Shown: piece after piece, positions 23,269 to 31,792 of the stretch
Layout: every line of letters begins with the position of its first letter
Position numbering within the stretch: the stretch's first letter is position 1
DNA from: Candidatus Gagatemarchaeum stordalenia
Lineage (GTDB): Archaea; Thermoproteota; Nitrososphaeria; Nitrososphaerales; Gagatemarchaeaceae
DNA length: 42,701 bases
NCBI GenBank assembly: GCA_003164815.1
Contig: PLUF01000057.1
Coordinates: forward strand, 1 to 42,701
Reading direction: 5' to 3'
Made by a program: the position numbers and the translations under genes
Notes under the pieces: generated by a model
What the model was told of the DNA's origin: nothing
Databases searched by the model: none
Seen by the model: the letters and a program-made list of their open reading frames with translations, nothing else

Positions 23269-25344
23269 TTGGACTTTAGTTACGCCTATCCTGACCTGTT
23301 TCTTGCTGTCGTCGCGCTCTTCGTCACAGGCGCGCTGCTGCCTCTCCTTCTCAACACGAGACGAGGCGCCATCGCAGCGTTCGTACCTGCGGCAATCGCA
23401 TCAGCGCTGACGGCGGCCCTCTCTACGTTGATCTTGTTCTCAGGGTCGACCATCCGATTGGCACCTCCGCTCACTGCGTCTATCCCCTCCATCGGCATAG
23501 CGCTCTACATCGACGGGGTCTCGGCTTTCTTTATGCTGATTATCGGCCTCGTCGCGACGGCTGTCTCAATCTACTCGCTGGGTTACAGCGGTGGTAGCGA
23601 GGAGAAGCGTGGCGTCAGGTCCGTCGGGTTCCTGATCAACCTCTTCGTCCTGTCGATGATCCTGGTCGTCGCCACAAACAACGTGTTCTCCTTCCTATTG
23701 TTCTGGGAGCTTATGTCGTTGACCTCGTTCCTGTTGGTGATCCACGAGGACGAGAAGCCGGGGACCCTCAAATCTGGGATAACGTATCTCATAATGACGC
23801 ACATCGGCACGGCCTTCATCACGGCCGCCTTCCTCATCCTCTACTTCTCGACGGGCAGCCTTTCATTCGACGCGTTCAGAAGCTCGGCCGGTCAGCTCGC
23901 CCCGTTCACGAAGGACGCGGTCTTCATCCTGGCGCTGCTCGGTTTCGGTACCAAGGCGGGGCTCGTCCCGATGCACATCTGGCTGCCCAAGGCCCATCCT
24001 TCAGCCCCGAGCAACGTCTCCGCCCTCATGTCAGGGGTGATGCTGAAGGTGGCGATCTACGGCTTGGTCCGCGTCACGTTCGACTTCGTAGTCCCGAGTT
24101 CTCCCGGAGACGCATGGCTCGGACTGCTGATGGTCGCGGCAGGCTCCAGTTCCGCCCTGGTCGGGGTCCTCTATGCAGCCGTGGAGCACGACATCAAGAG
24201 GGCTTTGGCCTACCACAGTGTAGAGAACATAGGAATCATCGTACTAGGTCTCGGGCTCTCAGTCGTCTTCTTGTCCTACGGACTCGCGACTCTGGCTGCC
24301 CTCGCCCTGCTCGCAAGCATGTACCACTCGCTCAACCACGCCGTGTTCAAGGGACTCCTGTTCATGGGGGCTGGGTCGGTCGTCCTCAAGACCGGGACCG
24401 CCGACATGAACCTGATGGGTGGGCTCGCGAAGAAGATGCCGTGGACGGCCATGTTCTTCCTCATCGGGTCTATAGCCATCGCCGGACTCCCTCCGCTCAA
24501 CGGCTTCGTGAGCGAGTGGCTCACGATGCAAGCGCTTCTGTCGTCTTATCAGGTTCCGAACCAAGTTCTACAAGTCTCAATCGGCTTCGCCAGCGTAGCC
24601 TTCGCGTTAACCCTCGGGCTCGCGCTGGCGACCTTCGTCAAGCTCTTCGGCATCTCGTTCCTAGCGCGGCCGCGCTCCGCGGGAGCTGAGCGCGCCAGCG
24701 AGGTACCGAGGACGATGGTTGCCGGAATGGCCGTTGCTGGGATACTCTGCGTCGTGCTCGGCGTCCTACCATTTGTGGCGACATCGGCAGTAGCCTCAGC
24801 CTTCCATCTCGACCTAGGGCTGATCACTCCCTATTCCCCGCTCGGGCCCCTCGCAGTGGGCTATACCGCAAGCGGTCTGAGTTCCATTAGCAGCCTCTCG
24901 ATGCCGACAGTGCTGATTCTCACCGGGTCCGTCGGGGCCGCGGTCTTCGGGTTCGTGGTCCTTGCAGGATCGGGCAGGAAGCCCGTCGTGCGGCCCTACA
25001 CCACCTGGGAGGGTGGGTTCGGTCCGCTCGGCGAGAGGACAGAGTACACAGCCACCTCGCTCTCCCAACCCATCCGCACCGTGTTCAAGACGTTCTACCG
25101 GCCTCACACGAGCATCAAACGCGAATACTTCTCCGACTCGAATCATTTGGTAAGGAAATCGGTGAGCGTCGTCTCCGAGACCAGAGAGGTCTTTGAGGAC
25201 TACCTCTATTCCCCTGTCGTCGGCGGGACCCTGTTCCTCCTCGACAAGGTGCGCAGGATTCAGACCGGAAAGATCAATTCGTATCTTCTCTACATGATGA
25301 TAGCGACTGTCTCGCTGCTGCTACTGGCGGTGTTCCAATTTTGA
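23269..25344 (+). CDS. HyfB-like antiporter subunit of an Ehr/hydrogenase-4-type complex
   Basis: A 691-residue, polytopic NuoL/MrpA-family subunit. Key residues of the proton-translocating family are in place: Glu in LFWELMSLTSF near residue 148, Lys in FGTKAGLVPMHIWLPKAHP near residue 230, and His/Lys in MYHSLNHAVFKG near residue 352. The soluble tail (PYTTWEGGFGPLGERTEYTA, then SLSQPIRTVFKTFYRP) and a last membrane helix are characteristic of HyfB rather than NuoL. It should form one of the two ion-pumping arms of the complex. The start is TTG 23269. The stop overlaps the next gene's TTG (TTGA). It is the first gene of the operon 23269-31103. Confidence 0.88.
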   Translation: MDFSYAYPDLFLAVVALFVTGALLPLLLNTRRGAIAAFVPAAIASALTAALSTLILFSGSTIRLAPPLTASIPSIGIALYIDGVSAFFMLIIGLVATAVSIYSLGYSGGSEEKRGVRSVGFLINLFVLSMILVVATNNVFSFLLFWELMSLTSFLLVIHEDEKPGTLKSGITYLIMTHIGTAFITAAFLILYFSTGSLSFDAFRSSAGQLAPFTKDAVFILALLGFGTKAGLVPMHIWLPKAHPSAPSNVSALMSGVMLKVAIYGLVRVTFDFVVPSSPGDAWLGLLMVAAGSSSALVGVLYAAVEHDIKRALAYHSVENIGIIVLGLGLSVVFLSYGLATLAALALLASMYHSLNHAVFKGLLFMGAGSVVLKTGTADMNLMGGLAKKMPWTAMFFLIGSIAIAGLPPLNGFVSEWLTMQALLSSYQVPNQVLQVSIGFASVAFALTLGLALATFVKLFGISFLARPRSAGAERASEVPRTMVAGMAVAGILCVVLGVLPFVATSAVASAFHLDLGLITPYSPLGPLAVGYTASGLSSISSLSMPTVLILTGSVGAAVFGFVVLAGSGRKPVVRPYTTWEGGFGPLGERTEYTATSLSQPIRTVFKTFYRPHTSIKREYFSDSNHLVRKSVSVVSETREVFEDYLYSPVVGGTLFLLDKVRRIQTGKINSYLLYMMIATVSLLLLAVFQF

Positions 25345-26315
25345 TCGCCTACGACATCACCCTGGGCGCCGACGCCGTGAAGATCACTGTGATAGGAATC
25401 CTTCAGGCCGCCGGGATATTCGCCCTGGCGCCACTTCTGACCGGCGTCATGCGCAAGGTCAAGGCGAAGAGACAGAAGAGGGTCGGGGCGAGCGTCATCC
25501 AGCCCTATTACGACCTGCTGAAGCTCCTGAAGAAGGATGAGGTCGTCTCTGAGCACGCCTCCTGGGTCTTCCAATGGACCCCCTGGATTGTCGCGGCCTC
25601 CACCATGTCAGCGGCGCTCTTCATCCCCATCTTTGTGCCGTTCAGTCCAGTCAGCTCAGCAGGAGACATCCTGGTCGTGCTGGGGCTCTTTGCCCTCGCC
25701 CGTTTCTTCGTCATGCTAGCTGGGATAGACACCGCGAGCGCGTTCGGGGGCATCGGCGTCAGCAGGGAGATGATGATGTCATCGCTGGCGGAGCCCGGAC
25801 TCTTCCTCACTGTCTTCGTCATCTCACTGACCTTCGGTGGAACGAATCTCACAAGCTTGGTGGGAGCGGCGGCTCAGTCCGGCGTAGTCATCGCCCCCAG
25901 CGTGCTATTCGGATTCATCGCGTTCTTCATCATAACGCTGGCCGAGACCGGAAGGCTGCCATTCGACAATCCGGCCACGCACCTCGAGCTGACGATGGTC
26001 CACGAGGCCATGGTGCTCGAGTACTCGGGGAGGGGCCTCGCCCTCATCCAGTGGTCGCAGTCGATCAAGCAACTGCTCCTGCTCGGGCTCATGGTGGACC
26101 TGTTCCTGCCGATTGGGATGCCCGCCTCAGCCGACGCGAGTCTAGCTCTCCTGGGTTTTGGTGCTGCCGCGGTCGTCGTTAAGGTGGTCCTCCTCGCGGT
26201 CGTCATCTCTTACCTGGAGACCCGCGTGGCCAAGTGGAGGTTGTTCAGGCTGCCGGACCTCTTCACGATGGCAATCGCGAGCGCGATGGTCGGAATGATA
26301 GTCTTCTATCTGTGA
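25341..26315 (+). CDS. HyfC/NuoH-like membrane subunit
   Basis: A 324-residue membrane protein of the NuoH/HycD/HyfC family, which links the redox module to the membrane pumps. Seen are the first-loop segment SVIQPYYDLLKLLKKDEVV and the signature AETGRLPFDNPATHLELTMV, followed by HEAMVLEYSGRGLALIQW with its conserved Glu residues. The length fits HyfC (about 320). It starts at TTG 25341, overlapping the hyfB-like stop, and is followed 14 bases later by the HyfE-like gene with a GGTGA ribosome-binding site. Confidence 0.9.
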   Translation: MIAYDITLGADAVKITVIGILQAAGIFALAPLLTGVMRKVKAKRQKRVGASVIQPYYDLLKLLKKDEVVSEHASWVFQWTPWIVAASTMSAALFIPIFVPFSPVSSAGDILVVLGLFALARFFVMLAGIDTASAFGGIGVSREMMMSSLAEPGLFLTVFVISLTFGGTNLTSLVGAAAQSGVVIAPSVLFGFIAFFIITLAETGRLPFDNPATHLELTMVHEAMVLEYSGRGLALIQWSQSIKQLLLLGLMVDLFLPIGMPASADASLALLGFGAAAVVVKVVLLAVVISYLETRVAKWRLFRLPDLFTMAIASAMVGMIVFYL

Positions 26316-26329
26316 TTGGTGAGAGATAG

Positions 26330-27004
26330 TTGCAAATACCACAACCAGACATAGTCGCGCTCTCCTCGGTGGCCCTGCTGGTCTCCACGTTCGGCGTGGT
26401 CGTCAGGAGAAGCTTTGCCGGCTGGCTGAGCGCGTACCGGTACCAGTCGATCGTGCTCGCAGGATCGACCGGACTGATTGCGTATGCGACCGGCGTCTGG
26501 GAGATATACGCCGCGGCCGTCCTCACACTGCTGGTCAAAGCGATTGTAATCCCGAGGCTGCTTGTCCGGGTCACCGAAGGCGTGAACGACGAGTTCAAGA
26601 TAGAGGCGAACCCCTACGTGAGCATAAGGCTGTCAGTCCTGATCTCGGCGCTCCTGGTCGCCCTCTCTTACGCCCTCGTCCAGGAGATTCTACCATCGGC
26701 CGGGCTCGACGGTCTTGCCGCGGCGGCCTATCTGCCGGTCTCGCTTTCGCTCTTCTTCATCGGACTCTTCGTGATGGTCAGCAGAAGGATGGCCCTCAAC
26801 CAGGTGGTGGGCCTTCTCATCATCGAGAATGGGCTCTTCCTCTTCACCACCGCCCTTACAAACGGGGTCTCTCTCATCATCGAGGTAGGTATACTGGCCG
26901 ACATCCTGGTCGGCGTGATGATCTCCTCTCTGCTTCTGCTCAGGATGAACCAGACCTTCGACACCCTCGACATCGGCCGTCTGGAGAAGCTCAAGGATGA
27001 TTGA
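26330..27004 (+). CDS. HyfE-like membrane subunit
   Basis: A 224-residue subunit of the HyfE family (fused NuoK-like core with extra helices). Typical are VVGLLIIENGLFLFTTAL near residue 160, EVGILADILVGVMISSLL, and the C-terminal FDTLDIGRLEKLKDD, the soluble tail seen in HyfE proteins. It starts with TTG 26330, preceded by GGTGAGA, and its stop directly abuts the next TTG start, so translation is tightly linked. Confidence 0.88.
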   Translation: MQIPQPDIVALSSVALLVSTFGVVVRRSFAGWLSAYRYQSIVLAGSTGLIAYATGVWEIYAAAVLTLLVKAIVIPRLLVRVTEGVNDEFKIEANPYVSIRLSVLISALLVALSYALVQEILPSAGLDGLAAAAYLPVSLSLFFIGLFVMVSRRMALNQVVGLLIIENGLFLFTTALTNGVSLIIEVGILADILVGVMISSLLLLRMNQTFDTLDIGRLEKLKDD

Positions 27005-28567
27005 TTGGTCGTGTGGTCGAACTTGTTAACAATCGCCGGCGAGGTCATAATCCCGTCGGGCTGGAGCGCCCTCCTCCTTACGGTGCTCCTCACCCCAGCC
27101 GCGGCCGTCGTGTTGGTGACCCTGACGCACAGAAAGAGGATCGCCGAGGCGGTCACAGCCGTGTCGGTTCTGCTCATCGTGTTCCAGGTGCTAGGCCTGG
27201 TCGCTGGGGTGATAGATGACAGACAGCTCTCTGCCTATGGCGAGCTCCTCTACCTCGACGCGCTGGGGGCCCTGATACTCATCCCGATAGCGGGCGTCGG
27301 ATTCGTGGCGGCCCTCTACTCTGTCAACTACATGGGGAGGCAGTACGAGCGAGGAATCGTCGACGACAGACACATCGTAAGGTACTATCAGGGCTTCAAC
27401 GGCTTCATGCTCACCATGCTCCTGGTCCCTCTGGCCAACAACATGGGGCTCATGTGGGTCGCCATCGAGGCGACGACGCTGGTCTCGGTCTTCATGATAA
27501 TGCTCTACACGACCGAGGGCGCGATAGAGGCCGCCTGGAAGTACCTGATGATCGCCACAGTAGGACTGTCTCTGGCGCTCTTCGGTATAGTCCTGTTCTC
27601 ATACGCTAACACCTCTGCCGTGCCCTCGTCCTCGGGAATGGACTGGACGAGTATGGTCGCCAACTCCGGCCTCCTCAACTCCGGAGTGGTCAAGGTTGCC
27701 TTCGTCTTCGTCCTTGTAGGCCTGGGAACGAAGGCGGGCCTCGCCCCCATGCACACGTGGCTGCCCGACGCCCACGGGGAGGCCCCGACGCCCGTCAGCG
27801 CGCTCCTCTCGGGCGTCCTGTTGAACTGTGCCATCTACGGCGTTCTGAGGTTCTACATCATCACTTCCGGCACGGTGGGGACGGCGTTCCCGGGGGAGCT
27901 GCTGACGCTGCTCGGCCTGCTGTCAATGGGGATAGCCGCGGCGTCGATTTACTTCCAGAAGGACATGAAGAGGTTGCTCGCTTACTCGAGCGTCGAGCAC
28001 ATGGGCATTGTCTCGATTGCGGTCGCATTTGGAGGGTTTCTCGGGCTCTTCGCTGCCCTTCTCCACATAATCAATCACGCCATCGCGAAGCCTCTCATGT
28101 TCTTCGCCAGTGGCACAGTGAGCCAGAGGTACGGGACAAAGACCATGGTAGAGATCAAGGGAATAGTCAAGGTCATGCCGGTCACCGGTACCTTGCTCCT
28201 CCTCGGGGGTCTCGCGATAGCCGGGATGCCCCCGTTCAACATCTTCCTGAGTGAGTTCCTTGTGATGACTGCCGGGTTCGGGACCGGGCAGTTTCTGGTC
28301 ACCTCCGTCATGATTATTCTTCTCGTGGTGGTATTCGCGGGGTTCCTGCGGCACCTTGTGCCGATGGTCTTTGGGAACCCGGCCTCCGGGAAGGCAGTTC
28401 CGACTGAGAAAGGCACAGGGACCGACGGCATGGGGGCCTTCGCGGTTGTCCCGATGCTCATCCTCGCCGCGCTGGTGATAGTCCTCGGTTTCTACATCCC
28501 TCAACCTCTCCAGACTCTGATTCGCGACGCGACGCAGGTGTTCGCTCAGGGGGCCGCGTCAAAGTGA
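27005..28567 (+). CDS. HyfF-like antiporter subunit
   Basis: The second large antiporter-type subunit, 520 residues and about 14 membrane segments. Glu is in MWVAIEATTLVSVF near residue 152. Lys is in GLGTKAGLAPMHTWLPDAHG near residue 240. Periplasmic-side His/Lys are in LLHIINHAIAKPLMFFASG near residue 352. The pattern matches HyfF/NuoN-like subunits, so the complex has at least two candidate pumping subunits (with HyfB). A HyfD-like third subunit is absent from the cluster. The start is TTG 27005 directly after the HyfE-like stop; GTG 27011 is an alternative. The stop overlaps the next GTG. Confidence 0.88.
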   Translation: MVVWSNLLTIAGEVIIPSGWSALLLTVLLTPAAAVVLVTLTHRKRIAEAVTAVSVLLIVFQVLGLVAGVIDDRQLSAYGELLYLDALGALILIPIAGVGFVAALYSVNYMGRQYERGIVDDRHIVRYYQGFNGFMLTMLLVPLANNMGLMWVAIEATTLVSVFMIMLYTTEGAIEAAWKYLMIATVGLSLALFGIVLFSYANTSAVPSSSGMDWTSMVANSGLLNSGVVKVAFVFVLVGLGTKAGLAPMHTWLPDAHGEAPTPVSALLSGVLLNCAIYGVLRFYIITSGTVGTAFPGELLTLLGLLSMGIAAASIYFQKDMKRLLAYSSVEHMGIVSIAVAFGGFLGLFAALLHIINHAIAKPLMFFASGTVSQRYGTKTMVEIKGIVKVMPVTGTLLLLGGLAIAGMPPFNIFLSEFLVMTAGFGTGQFLVTSVMIILLVVVFAGFLRHLVPMVFGNPASGKAVPTEKGTGTDGMGAFAVVPMLILAALVIVLGFYIPQPLQTLIRDATQVFAQGAASK

Positions 28568-30234
28568 CCGGACCGACACAAGCCGCCGGCTACGAGGCGA
28601 GGCTGCGTGACCGGTTCGGGGAGGGAGTCGTTTCGGTTCGACTGCTGAACGGGAACGAGCTTCACCTCACAATTCGCAGCAAGGAGGACCTGCCCGAGGC
28701 CTGTACGTACGTCCACGACGAACTGAAGGGTGTGCTAGCAACCGTCGTCTGTTCCGACGAGAGGCGAATAAGCGGCGAGTTCGTCCTGAGGTACGCGTTC
28801 GGCATCGGGGGCGGGGAGGACCTCTTTGTTATCGTCGAGACGCGAATCGAACAAGGCAGCCCAGGGTCGCGTCCCTCCTTCCCGAGCGTGGCCCTGCGCC
28901 TGCAGGCTGCCACCCTGTACGAGAGGGAAATCAGGGACATGCTCGGACTGGTACCGGAAGGCCATCCCGACGAGAGACCGATGGTGCTACACGAGCAATG
29001 GCCCGAAGACATCCAGCCGCTCAGGAAGGACTTCGACATAGGCACGAAGGTTGCCCGGGTCACCGACCGTCCATACGAGTTTCTGAAGGTGGACGGTGAG
29101 GGTGTCTCCGAGATCCCGGTCGGCCCTGTCCATGCGGGCATCATCGAGCCAGGTCACTTCAGGTTCAGCACGATCGGCGACAGCATAATTAACCTAGAGA
29201 CCCGCCTCTACTACACACATAGGGGCGTCGAGAAGCTCGCCGAGTCGATGAACCTGGACAAGGTCCTGCTCGTCAGCGAGCGGATATCCGGTGACGAGGC
29301 GGTGGCGAACTCCACGGCCTACTGCCAGGCGATTGAGAAGATCGCAGGGGTGACGCCCCCTCGAAGGGCGCTCCAAGTCCGGGCCGTCTGTGCCGAGATG
29401 GAGCGCGTATACAATCACATCGGGACGCTCGCGGGCCTGTCCACCGACGTAGGGTTCGGCTATGGCGCCGCACGGCTCAGCATCCTCAAGGAGAGGATGA
29501 TGCGGCTCAACGAAGAGGTCGCAGGAAGCCGGCTTCTCTTTGGAGTTAATAGACTGGGGGGCGTAGGCGTGGACCTGTCCGAGGAGAAGTCTGTGCGGCT
29601 GCTGGGCGTGACCGACGAAGTACTGGGCGACTTCAAGCGCGTCGTATCTGTCCTAAGGAGCGATTCGTCGGTCATGGACAGGCTGAGGGGGACCGGAGCG
29701 ATATCGTCGGCAGCCGCCCTGGAAATCGGTGTGGTGGGAGTCACCGCGAGGAGCTCGGGGCTGGGCATCGACACGAGGAGAGACCACCCCTATGGCGCCT
29801 ACCGCTCTCTGCGCATCGACCCGCACCACGACAACCTCCAGCAGGTCACCCGCTTTCAGGCTGAGATGACCAGGAGACGGGGAGACGTGCTCGCGCGCTT
29901 TGAGACCAGGGTCGAGGAGGTAATCAACTCCGTGGAGATCATGAGAGAAGTGCTCCAGGATCTCGACAGCGGGCGAGAGCTAGCGGTCCCTCTGACCAGG
30001 GACACGCTCAAACCCTACTCCCATGCCTTGGGTTACGCAGAATCCCACAGGGGACAGACTGTGCACTGGGTCATGATCGGGGAGGACCAAGATTCGCTCT
30101 TCCGCTACAAGGTGAGAACTGCTTCCTTCTCCAACTGGCCTGCCATCGAGGCGGCCGTGCTCAACGACATCGTCGCGGACTTTCCCCTCGTGAACAAGAG
30201 CCTAGACCTCTCCTACGCTGGAAACGACCTGTGA
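28564..30234 (+). CDS. HyfG-like catalytic subunit lacking all NiFe ligands
   Basis: A 556-residue fusion of a NuoC-like domain (residues 1-165, with ATLYEREIRDMLGLVPEGHP) and a NuoD/hydrogenase large-subunit domain (GPVHAGIIEPGHFRFS near residue 185). In HyfG/HycE hydrogenases the first Ni-binding motif is RxCGxC; here it is RISGDE at residues 240-245, with Ser and Glu in place of both Cys. The second motif, DPCxxC near the C-terminus, is DLSYAG at residues 548-553, with Ser and Gly. All four Ni ligands are absent, so hydrogen chemistry is not expected. The pattern fits the energy-converting hydrogenase-related (Ehr) group. It starts at GTG 28564, overlapping HyfF, and ends overlapping the next GTG (GTGA). 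Confidence 0.88.
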   Translation: MTGPTQAAGYEARLRDRFGEGVVSVRLLNGNELHLTIRSKEDLPEACTYVHDELKGVLATVVCSDERRISGEFVLRYAFGIGGGEDLFVIVETRIEQGSPGSRPSFPSVALRLQAATLYEREIRDMLGLVPEGHPDERPMVLHEQWPEDIQPLRKDFDIGTKVARVTDRPYEFLKVDGEGVSEIPVGPVHAGIIEPGHFRFSTIGDSIINLETRLYYTHRGVEKLAESMNLDKVLLVSERISGDEAVANSTAYCQAIEKIAGVTPPRRALQVRAVCAEMERVYNHIGTLAGLSTDVGFGYGAARLSILKERMMRLNEEVAGSRLLFGVNRLGGVGVDLSEEKSVRLLGVTDEVLGDFKRVVSVLRSDSSVMDRLRGTGAISSAAALEIGVVGVTARSSGLGIDTRRDHPYGAYRSLRIDPHHDNLQQVTRFQAEMTRRRGDVLARFETRVEEVINSVEIMREVLQDLDSGRELAVPLTRDTLKPYSHALGYAESHRGQTVHWVMIGEDQDSLFRYKVRTASFSNWPAIEAAVLNDIVADFPLVNKSLDLSYAGNDL

Positions 30235-31103
30235 TCGAGATGGAAGACAAGCCCAGAGACGACACCAAAGCGGGTTCGGACGGTCGCGGGACGGGGTCGC
30301 GGAGCGATATCCTTGGCGACCGGGTCGAGACCGACAGGAATGTTCTGGACAAGAACGGGTCGGCTGCCAGTTTCCGCGGGGACGTGACCCTATCTCCCCC
30401 ATCAGGAGATTCCGCCGGGGACCGCGAGTTGCTCAGGACGGCGCGGGACGTGTGCGCGCCCAAAGCCATCGGCGTGGTCGAAGACAATGAAGGCATCCAT
30501 CTGACGCTTGACAGGGGCAGGTGCATCATGTGTGGGATGTGCCAAGCGACTGCGCCGACCACGTTCAAGGTCCAGAGCAGCTACGCTCAACCCGCGAGGA
30601 GGCTTGCCAATCTCGTCCAGACGCAGTTCGCGGACCTGCCGTCTGTTGGTGCCATCATGCCAATCGAGGAGATCGGGAAGCAACTTAGCGAGAAGGTCAA
30701 GAGGACGCTGGGTCGGTCGCTGGCGATACGGGAAGTGGACGCTGCCTCCTGCAACGGCTGCGAGGTAGAGGTCGCGGCGCTCAACAACCCGATTTACGAC
30801 GTCGAACGATTCGGCGTCCACTTCGTGGCTTCTCCGCGTCACGCCGACGTGCTTCTCGTGACCGGGGTCTGTTCGAGGAATATGGACCTCGCGCTGAGGA
30901 GGACCTATGATGCGACGCCGGACCCGAAGATCGTGGTTGCAGTCGGAGCCTGCGCGTGCACGGGCGGGTTGTTCGGTGATACCTACGCCACGTCTGGCGG
31001 CATAAGCCAGACAGTCCCCGTGGACGTGTTTGTACCCGGGTGTCCTCCGAGACCAGAGGCCATTCTCTATGGACTCCTGCTCGCAGTCGACCGCATCGGA
31101 TGA
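30231..31103 (+). CDS. HyfH-HyfI fusion: single-cluster ferredoxin domain plus NuoB-like small subunit
   Basis: The 290-residue protein has three parts. Residues 1-70 are a low-complexity charged extension. Residues 70-115 are a remnant of a 2[4Fe-4S] ferredoxin: VCAPKAI (C75) and RCIMCGMCQATAP (C98, C101, C104). The first three ligands of cluster I are gone and its last is Ala, but the four ligands of cluster II (C75, C98, C101, C104) remain, so one cluster is predicted. Residues about 165-290 are the NuoB/HyfI small subunit with the proximal-cluster motifs CNGCE (C174, C177), GACACTGG and PGCPPRPE. HyfH and HyfI are usually separate proteins. GTG 30231 overlaps the upstream stop; ATG 30240 is an alternative. 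It ends the operon. Confidence 0.85.
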   Translation: MIEMEDKPRDDTKAGSDGRGTGSRSDILGDRVETDRNVLDKNGSAASFRGDVTLSPPSGDSAGDRELLRTARDVCAPKAIGVVEDNEGIHLTLDRGRCIMCGMCQATAPTTFKVQSSYAQPARRLANLVQTQFADLPSVGAIMPIEEIGKQLSEKVKRTLGRSLAIREVDAASCNGCEVEVAALNNPIYDVERFGVHFVASPRHADVLLVTGVCSRNMDLALRRTYDATPDPKIVVAVGACACTGGLFGDTYATSGGISQTVPVDVFVPGCPPRPEAILYGLLLAVDRIG

Positions 31104-31126
31104 GTCAGCGACATAATACCTGTCAT

Positions 31127-31195
31127 TCCCACACGTTTAGCTAAACTTCGTTACCCTAGTGCTCTCGTTCCGACTTGGCCCAGCTTCCAAGAAGT
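31127..31195 (-). pseudogene. Relic of the tRNA-Leu 5' half and its upstream flank
   Basis: This stretch aligns base by base with 22209-22275, covering the tRNA-Leu 5' flank, acceptor and D arm up to the anticodon stem. CTTCGTTACCC is identical and about three quarters of the remaining positions match. The anticodon arm, variable arm and T arm are missing, and the acceptor copy is mutated, so it cannot be a working tRNA. It lies just after the last gene of the Ehr-like operon. Confidence 0.55.
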
Positions 31196-31284
31196 CGCTG
31201 ACGAGCTAATCTTAATACCGAGCGACCTGATTTCAGAACTAGGGCCACTTTGAGCGTGATGGTTCTAACGTCGGTGGAATCTGC

Positions 31285-31731
31285 ATGTTGAAGACGAACC
31301 CATCAACTTTATTCACTCTCTCCCTGTCGCCCCTCATTCTCACTTATCTTGTAGTCGCGCTGGTATGCCTGCTGATTGGAACCCTTCGCTTTGTCCTCCC
31401 CTCAATCGTTCCCATTGGCTTGCTCGTTACCATCCTCCCCGTCGCCGTCTTTGCCGCAGGCCTCGTTGCATGCTGGGCTCAACCCATCCGTTCGGCCCAG
31501 TTCTACGAGGACGGTTTCAGGATCGTCGGGAGAGGGCTCGATAGGGACCTCAGCTACTCGGACATCACCCGCGCGTCCCTGGTCAACGAACCGACTCCCT
31601 TTTTGCCTCACAGGCGCATATCGATCAATACGAATCAGAACGACACCTTGGTAGTCTGGGGTAACCCAACGAGCAGCAAGCTTGGACTCGACCTCTACTC
31701 TTGGCTCTCCTCGAAGACGGCCCACGGCTGA
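31285..31731 (+). CDS. Small membrane protein with PH-like tail, unknown function
   Basis: A 148-residue protein with two hydrophobic segments (about residues 12-36 and 40-66), joined closely as a hairpin. A soluble domain of about 80 residues follows, with beta-strand-rich pattern (SAQFYEDGFRIVGRGLDRDL, then ISINTNQNDTLVVW). This resembles the membrane-hairpin plus PH-like (YdbT/DUF304-type) layout, but I cannot name a family. ATG 31285. A TATA-like CTTAATACC lies near 31209-31217. It stands alone, and the convergent AbrB-PhoU gene ends 61 bases away. Confidence 0.6.
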   Translation: MLKTNPSTLFTLSLSPLILTYLVVALVCLLIGTLRFVLPSIVPIGLLVTILPVAVFAAGLVACWAQPIRSAQFYEDGFRIVGRGLDRDLSYSDITRASLVNEPTPFLPHRRISINTNQNDTLVVWGNPTSSKLGLDLYSWLSSKTAHG

Positions 31732-31792
31732 CGCCTGCCAATCGTACTCTCTCCTGTCGAAGGGATGGTGAGGGGCCGCGCGCCCAGCTCCC

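Noticed and set aside
31127-31195. A functional second tRNA-Leu
   Set aside because: Only the 5' half is present and the acceptor stem has no partner; downstream on that strand is the end of the HyfHI-like gene.
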